A DNA stretch of 35,654 nucleotides from an uncultured Eubacterium sp. (GTDB lineage Bacteria; Bacillota; Clostridia; Peptostreptococcales; Anaerovoracaceae). The stretch is taken from contig CALBGO010000015.1 of NCBI GenBank assembly GCA_937894585.1, forward strand, positions 1 to 35,654. Reading direction: 5' to 3'. Below the pieces are notes generated by a model. It searched no databases. It saw only the letters and a program-made list of their open reading frames with translations, and was not told the DNA's origin. How positions within the stretch are numbered: the first letter of the stretch is position 1; the number at the start of each line of letters is the position of its first letter. The position numbers and the translations under genes are program-made. Below, in pieces: positions 30,681-35,654 of this stretch.

Positions 30681-33635
30681 TTCTTCAGGAAGAGGATTAT
30701 CCGGTTTTTCGGGGTTTTCCGGGTCCGGATTTTCCGGATTGTCAGGGTTCTCCGGGTCCGGATTTTCCGGATTGTTTGGGTCATCAGGATCCGGATTGTC
30801 AGGATTATCCGGATCTTCAGGGTCCTCCGGCTTCAGAGGCGGGTTATAATCCTCTTTTGGGTTAATCGGATATTTTTCCGGGTTGGAGTTATGCTTGTAG
30901 CAGTAGTATTTCGGCATCTTGTCGAGGCTTTCCGCATCATCGTCATCGCCCCAGTCGGAATAAGTTACTTTCTCTGTGGAAGGGCATTCCGGCGTTGCCA
31001 GATAGCCGGTTTCCGTACAGATTTCAACTTCTTTTCTTTCCAAATCTTTGATATTGCCGATGCCTCCTTGAGTTCCTGTGATGAAGTATTCGCTGCCGGA
31101 ATAGGTGACATTGCCGGGAGCGCTCTTGTAGGAGCCCTGTTTTGCGCCTTCAATCTGATTCATAATTCTGCCCCAAAGAGTAGCAGCAGGACCGGACATA
31201 GAATCGCCCGGCGTGTTCTGATCCACACCGATCCAAAGGGACGCGGAATAATTCGGTGTAAAGCCGTCAAACCAGATATCCGTATTTTCATCTGTCGTAC
31301 CGGTTTTGCCGCCCACCTGCACGCCGGAAATGGAAGCAGGTCCTCCGATACCCTGAGTAACGACGGATTTCAGCATATCGGTCATAATCCATGCAACGCC
31401 CGGATCTAAAACCTGATGGGTTTTGGTCTTGGTTTTGTTCAGAATGGTTTCGCCATTGCTGTCTTCCACCTTTGTATAGGCTGTTGTTTCCTGTCTGGTT
31501 CCGTTGTTTGGGAAAGCAGTGTAGGCGCTTGCCATTTCCAGTGTGGAGACGCCTTCGGTAAGACCGCCCAGAGCAAGTGCCGCAGGATTCAGGTCGTTGA
31601 CGTCGCCTTCTCGGTCGATGGTAGTCAGTCCGAACTTTTCTGCAATATCGGCTGCATACTGTTCTCCTACCTGCAGGAAAATCTTCACTGCGCAGGTATT
31701 GATGGAGGACTGAAGGGCGCTTCTCATGGTCTGCGGACCGCTGTAACCGCCGCCTGCATTTTGCGGCCATACCTGACCGTTGATGGTGGTTTTCTCATCG
31801 ATAACGATGGAAGCTGCAGTCAGATAATTGCCCCAGTATTTTGCACCCTGTTTATCGATTTTGAAATCGGTATAGCTGTGTTTTTTTCCTGCAGCGGCTT
31901 CCTCCGCACTCTGCTGGATTGCCGCCGCGTATACGGAAATCGGTTTAATGGAAGAACCCGGCTGCTCCGGCGTAATCGCGCGGTTATGGAGCTTTCTGCC
32001 GGCAGTCTTTCTGCCGCCTACCATAGCTTTGATATAACCGGTAGAGTTTTCTACGATTGTCATAGCGGCCTGAGGCTGAATGACTTTCTGATTCAGTGTG
32101 TAGGAAGCCGGCGGAATGGTTACGGTTCCGTCCTCATTAAAGATAAAGAAGTCTTTGTATTCTTCCTCTTCAAAGAAATCGGCGGAAATCACAAGGTTGC
32201 CGTATTTGTTCAGCGACTTGTACTGCTGAGGCACATTGATGTAGCCGCCGCCGATGGTATAAAGGTCGCCGTCTTCGTAAGTACACATATTCTTAAATTC
32301 CAGACTGTAGTCTATGGTGTCGTTGACGGTGGTTTCATAGATGTTCAGCCGTTTATCCGCGATGATTACAAGACTTCCGTCTTTCTTTTTTCTGAATTCA
32401 TCGCGCTGCAGGGTGAAATTGCCTTCGCTGTCAAAGAAGGAATCGTAGGAATCCATATTAGGCGCATTGAAATAAGGGAAGTTGGCGTCGTTGTCAAATT
32501 CTGTTTCGATGACATTCTGTGCCTGAGCGTCCAATGTGGAATGAATCTTAAGGCCGCCGTTGTAGACTTTATCCCAAGCTTTGTCGTAGTCCCAGTCGTT
32601 CTTTTCCATCAGATCCTCGATAACCTGCTCGATTACATAGTCTTCGAAGTAGGCGGATTTTTCAAGAACACTGTTATATGTCGGCTTCAGAATCTTTTTT
32701 AAAGATCTGGAAGCTGCTTTGTCATGCTGCTTTTCTGTGATATAGCCCTGCTCCAGCATCAGATCCAGACAGGTTTCTCTGCGTTCTTTGGAAACATCGT
32801 TGGCAATATAGGTGCCTTTGGAAGTTGTTTTCAAAATGTTATCGTCTTTTTTGGAAACATCTTCACTGCTGACGAATTCCACCAGCTGACACCGGTCGGG
32901 AGCCTGCGGAAGAGCGGCAAGAGCCGCGCACTGCGCCAGAGTGAGATCCTGCACATCTTTTGAGAAATATGCCTGAGATGCAGCCTGCACACCATAGCTT
33001 CCGTAGCCGAAATAAATCGTGTTCAGATAGGTGGTGATAATGTCTTCTTTTTCCAGCTCCTTTTCAAGAATCAGCGTAATATACGCTTCTTGAATTTTTC
33101 TTGTCATATCATAATCGTACTGTTTATCTTTCAGAAACAGGTTTCTGGCGAGCTGCTGGGTGATGGTGCTGGTGCCGCTGACCTGACCTCCGTTGAAGAC
33201 AGCCTCTTTAACAGCGCCGAGTATACGGATGAAATTAAATCCGTGGTGATCCCAGAAAGTCTTGTCTTCCAGGGAGACTACCGCGTTTACCAGATTCTTC
33301 GGAAGATCCTTGTATTCTACATTGGTTCTGTTCTGATCCGAAAAGACTGTGTCTATTTCGTTACCGCTGTCGTCGTAAATTACGGTACTTTCCGTCAGAA
33401 TATTATAAATATCCGATGTGTCGATTTTCGGTGCTTTTGAAATAGCAATGCCCGCATATACACCTACGGCAATGCACATTGCAAGAAAAAGGCAGACCAG
33501 TATCAGCAGTACCTTTTTCCAGGTTTTCATTTTCTTTTTTCTTTTTCTTACAGCAGCAGTTCCGTCAGCCTGCATAGCTGCACTTTCGGCTGCCTGCTTA
33601 TCTGTTTTCTTTTTATTTCTTCTGTCACTGCGCAT
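30678..33635 (-). CDS. class A penicillin-binding protein (bifunctional)
   Basis: A 985-residue peptidoglycan synthase of the PBP1A/PonA type, with glycosyltransferase and transpeptidase activity. A basic cytosolic N-tail (1-40) leads to one membrane helix (about 40-65). The GT51 domain has catalytic E123 in EDKTFWDHHG, then TSTITQQLARN. The transpeptidase has S561 in SSIK, SIN in the SSINT segment, and K777 in KTGTT. An insert of about 130 residues separates the two domains. The C-terminus (about 930-985) is Pro/Asp/Asn/Glu-rich with an 11-residue repeat. AAAGGAT precedes the ATG. It is a single-gene unit with its own promoter. Confidence 0.95.
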   Translation of the reverse strand: MRSDRRNKKKTDKQAAESAAMQADGTAAVRKRKKKMKTWKKVLLILVCLFLAMCIAVGVYAGIAISKAPKIDTSDIYNILTESTVIYDDSGNEIDTVFSDQNRTNVEYKDLPKNLVNAVVSLEDKTFWDHHGFNFIRILGAVKEAVFNGGQVSGTSTITQQLARNLFLKDKQYDYDMTRKIQEAYITLILEKELEKEDIITTYLNTIYFGYGSYGVQAASQAYFSKDVQDLTLAQCAALAALPQAPDRCQLVEFVSSEDVSKKDDNILKTTSKGTYIANDVSKERRETCLDLMLEQGYITEKQHDKAASRSLKKILKPTYNSVLEKSAYFEDYVIEQVIEDLMEKNDWDYDKAWDKVYNGGLKIHSTLDAQAQNVIETEFDNDANFPYFNAPNMDSYDSFFDSEGNFTLQRDEFRKKKDGSLVIIADKRLNIYETTVNDTIDYSLEFKNMCTYEDGDLYTIGGGYINVPQQYKSLNKYGNLVISADFFEEEEYKDFFIFNEDGTVTIPPASYTLNQKVIQPQAAMTIVENSTGYIKAMVGGRKTAGRKLHNRAITPEQPGSSIKPISVYAAAIQQSAEEAAAGKKHSYTDFKIDKQGAKYWGNYLTAASIVIDEKTTINGQVWPQNAGGGYSGPQTMRSALQSSINTCAVKIFLQVGEQYAADIAEKFGLTTIDREGDVNDLNPAALALGGLTEGVSTLEMASAYTAFPNNGTRQETTAYTKVEDSNGETILNKTKTKTHQVLDPGVAWIMTDMLKSVVTQGIGGPASISGVQVGGKTGTTDENTDIWFDGFTPNYSASLWIGVDQNTPGDSMSGPAATLWGRIMNQIEGAKQGSYKSAPGNVTYSGSEYFITGTQGGIGNIKDLERKEVEICTETGYLATPECPSTEKVTYSDWGDDDDAESLDKMPKYYCYKHNSNPEKYPINPKEDYNPPLKPEDPEDPDNPDNPDPDDPNNPENPDPENPDNPENPDPENPEKPDNPLPEE
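30713..30777 (-). repeat. 33-bp tandem repeat in the PBP tail
   Basis: Near-identical units begin at 30713 and 30746 (period 33), each containing TCCGGGTCCGGATTTTCCGG. On the minus strand they encode an 11-residue unit, roughly NPENPDPENPD, twice. Degenerate shorter copies of the same Asp/Asn/Pro pattern continue to about 30830. The even multiple of three keeps frame if copies are gained or lost. Confidence 0.85.
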
Positions 33636-33679
33636 TTATGTTGTAATCCTTTCTCTAATAAAGAATAAAACCTCATAAT

Positions 33680-33708
33680 AGTATATCATATTTTCTGCAT
33701 AAAGTTAA
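33680..33708 (-). promoter_or_regulatory. promoter of the PBP gene
   Basis: On the minus strand, TTAACT (33703-33708), a 17-nt spacer, then TATACT (33680-33685). It leaves a leader of about 40 nt to the start at 33635. Confidence 0.6.
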
Positions 33709-33895
33709 CCTCGAATTTCGCTATTTATTGAAATTATGCCGTTAAAGCTCGCAAGGTGTCCTTCGGAACCTTTCATTTTTCAAAAACGCACACAAAAAGG
33801 CTCTGAAAAAGATTTTGCTGCTCTGTAAAGTGCTGTTTGAAAACGAGTTATTTGAATAAATTCAGTATGTAATGGAAAAATATGGAATATATCAC

Positions 33896-33924
33896 TTGAT
33901 GCAGAAGGAAAAAAGCGTTAATAT
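33896..33924 (+). promoter_or_regulatory. putative promoter of comEC
   Basis: TTGATG (33896-33901), a 17-nt spacer, then TAATAT (33919-33924). The rest of the 322-nt divergent gap (33636-33957) has no gene that I can support, only a small AAGGT/ACCTT hairpin at 33753-33772. Confidence 0.45.
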
Positions 33925-33957
33925 AGGTATATGAACTGAGTGTCTTGTGAGGAAATC

Positions 33958-35643
33958 ATGAGACGAAAATTATTATGTATTACGGCTGCTGTCATCAGCG
34001 GAATCGTTTATATGCACTTTTTTGAAACCGTATGGATTCCTGTTTCTGCCTTTGCTGCCTCCGTTCTTTTTTCGGCGGGCAGAGGAAAGGATCGTGCTTT
34101 CGCAAAGGTTCTTGCAATTCTTTTGAGCTGCTTTCTTGCGGGGGCGTTTTTATTGTATCGGGAAAACAGCTCGGCGCAGCAGACGGTTTTTGAAGACGGC
34201 AGACAGGCTGAATTTTACTGTCTGGTAACAGAAATTACGAAGAAAGAAAGCGATAAAGGCGACAGTTATCAGCTTTGTGTAAAAACGGGAGGTGAAAAAC
34301 TGCTGCTGTCCTATTATCGCGAGCTGAAAAACTATCCGTATCTGACAGGCTGTACCATTAAGGTGCGGTGTACGCCGGAAAAACCTGCGGAAGCAGGAAA
34401 TCCCCGAACCTTTGATTACAGCCTGTATTTGAAATCCCAACGGATTTACAGAATCGCCGCTGCGGAATCCATAGAATTTGCGGCCCACCCTTCGGGAATT
34501 TACAACAAAGTGAAAAACAGGGTTTTCTGTGCCCGGGAGCAGATGCTTTCGGATATGAAGCTTTCAGGCGGTGCCGAAGGTTTTTTAAGAGGCGTTCTCT
34601 TCGGCGATACGAAAGGGCTGGATGAAGAAATTTACCGGGAGTTCAGAGAAAACTCCACCGCTCATATTCTGGCGGTGAGCGGTTTGCATGTAGGTATGCT
34701 GTATGGGATTTATAAAAAGCTGTATCGGAAGAAAAAGAGCCTGCTTTTGACGGCGGTTTTTGCAGCTGTGCTGCTTCTTTACGGTACGACAACGCTATGG
34801 TCGGTATCTGTGAGCCGCGCGGTGATTCTGATTCTGTTTTCTCTTGCCGCGGATTTTTTGAACCGGCGTTTCGATATGCTGACAGCCCTTTCCTTTGCAG
34901 CTTTACTCAGCGTATTCGTAAATCCTTATGTGATTTTCGGAGCGGGGTTTCAAATGTCTTTTCTGGCTGTACTGTGTATTGTTTTCCTAACGCCGAAAAT
35001 CGAAAAATATATCGGCGCAGGTTCTGCTGCCGCTGTCAGCGTTCAGCTGGGACTGATGCCTTATATGGCGTATACTTTTAATTACATATCTTTAATGGGA
35101 TTTCTCTGCAATATTCCTGTGGTTTTTCTGGTATCTGTTCTGGTTCCTTTGGGAATCGGCGCCTTTTTTCTTTATCTTGGGACGGGCATGATTTTTCCGT
35201 TTTTTTCTGCCGTCTGCGAAGGAATTTCCGTAATGATTATTAAGGTAAACCATATGTTTGCAGCGGCGGATATTCTTTCTTTTGATACGGTATCGCCGCC
35301 TCTTGCGGCGGTTGTTCTGTTTTACATCCTGTTGTTTTTTGCTTCATCGGAGTATTTTTTTGTGTATGTTAGAAGAAAGAATTTCAGAAAGTTTTTTCTG
35401 CCGGCGGCAGCTGCGGTCCTTGCGGCAGCCGTTGCTTTTTATGCGGGAACCAGCCCTTTTGATCGGGCATCGGCGGTCTTTGTCGATGTGGGGCAGGGAG
35501 ACTGTCTGCACTTAAAAACAGCAGAGGGCAGAAATATTTTTATCGATGGAGGCGGAAGCATACGATACAATGTAGGTGAAAAGACACTTAAGCCTTATCT
35601 TTTAAGGGCACTGAAAAAGTCTGATTCATCAAGAAAGAATTAG
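33958..35643 (+). pseudogene. comEC: ComEC DNA-uptake channel, frame broken in MBL domain
   Basis: ComEC forms the membrane channel for single-stranded DNA during transformation. The visible 561 residues contain an N-terminal helix pair, the DUF4131 soluble domain (about 65-175), then the Competence domain with LRGVLFGDTKGL, AVSGLHVGMLY and about eight to nine membrane helices. The C-terminal metallo-beta-lactamase domain begins near 503 (VFVDVGQGDCLHL, FIDGGGSIRYNVG). The frame stops at TAG 35641-35643, before the HxHxDH site. Another frame continues in family-like residues (GFIKKELGFF-like), suggesting a one-base loss near 35623. ATG 33958 has TGAGGA upstream and is preferred over GTG 33940. 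It may be a sequencing error rather than a true pseudogene. Confidence 0.8.
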
Positions 35644-35651
35644 GCTTTTTT
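35614..35651. terminator. terminator-like hairpin at the comEC break
   Basis: AAAAAGTCTGATTC (35614-35627) pairs with GAATTAGGCTTTTT (35637-35650) over 14 bp with two G-U pairs and a 9-nt loop. An A-tract and a T-tract flank it. The comEC stop codon is in the 3' arm. It could be a real terminator or a coincidence in coding sequence. Confidence 0.45.
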
Positions 35652-35654
35652 CAA

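Noticed and set aside
30645..32702. Long plus-strand frames opposite the penicillin-binding protein
   Set aside because: Low-complexity or hydrophobic shadows of a gene with complete GT51 and transpeptidase motifs.
33753..33772. Hairpin upstream of comEC as terminator or attenuator
   Set aside because: Stem is eight bases with a bulge and only a weak T-rich tail, and no plus-strand gene lies upstream to terminate.

Overview
The window reads as chromosomal, housekeeping-dense DNA from a low-to-mid GC Gram-positive bacterium, most likely a spore-forming Clostridia-type Firmicute. The evidence is CodY beside HslVU, a YunB-type sporulation protein, a PrpC/PrkC pair with PASTA domains, strong AGGAGG ribosome sites, consensus sigma-A promoters, and tRNAs that all encode their CCA end. 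I cannot name the species. I found no phage, insertion sequence, CRISPR array or toxin-antitoxin module, and no wholly new multi-gene system. The most interesting signals are regulatory and concern gene architecture.

Left part (1-12632, all + strand). A palindrome-overlapped promoter precedes a metallo-beta-lactamase-fold hydrolase and a Cof-type HAD phosphatase, closed by a strong terminator. Next come yraN, comM, dprA, topA, hslV, hslU and codY. This is the Bacillus dprA-topA-trmFO-xerC-hslVU-codY neighbourhood without trmFO and xerC. codY has its own extended -10 promoter overlapped by a near-consensus CodY box. A terminator after codY runs directly into the start codon of yunB, and its 3' arm is also the yunB ribosome site. 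hflX follows from a promoter that would give a leaderless mRNA, and overlaps a YigZ/IMPACT gene.

Middle (12633-19883). Tandem promoters drive a 15-tRNA operon (Val, Asp, Thr, Tyr, Gly, Gly, Arg, Gln, Lys, Ser, Ser, Trp, Pro, Met-or-Ile2, Phe) with a clear terminator. Next are thymidine kinase and a secreted, modular cell-wall glucosaminidase, then a bidirectional terminator. A convergent radical-SAM gene is divergent from queH, the tRNA queuosine enzyme. The Tyr and Asp tRNAs in the array have G34 anticodons, which are queuosine substrates.

Right part (19884-35654). asnA and priA are nearly contiguous. They are followed by the conserved translation-start and cell-wall-signalling string def, fmt, a YugP-type membrane protease, rsmB, prpC, prkC, rsgA and rpe. 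rlmN, usually between rsmB and prpC, is absent. A bidirectional terminator separates rpe from a convergent class A penicillin-binding protein with a tandem-repeat tail. Divergent from it is comEC, whose frame breaks inside the metallo-beta-lactamase domain about 30 bases before the window ends. With comM, dprA and comEC in one window, the DNA-uptake and recombination theme is notable.
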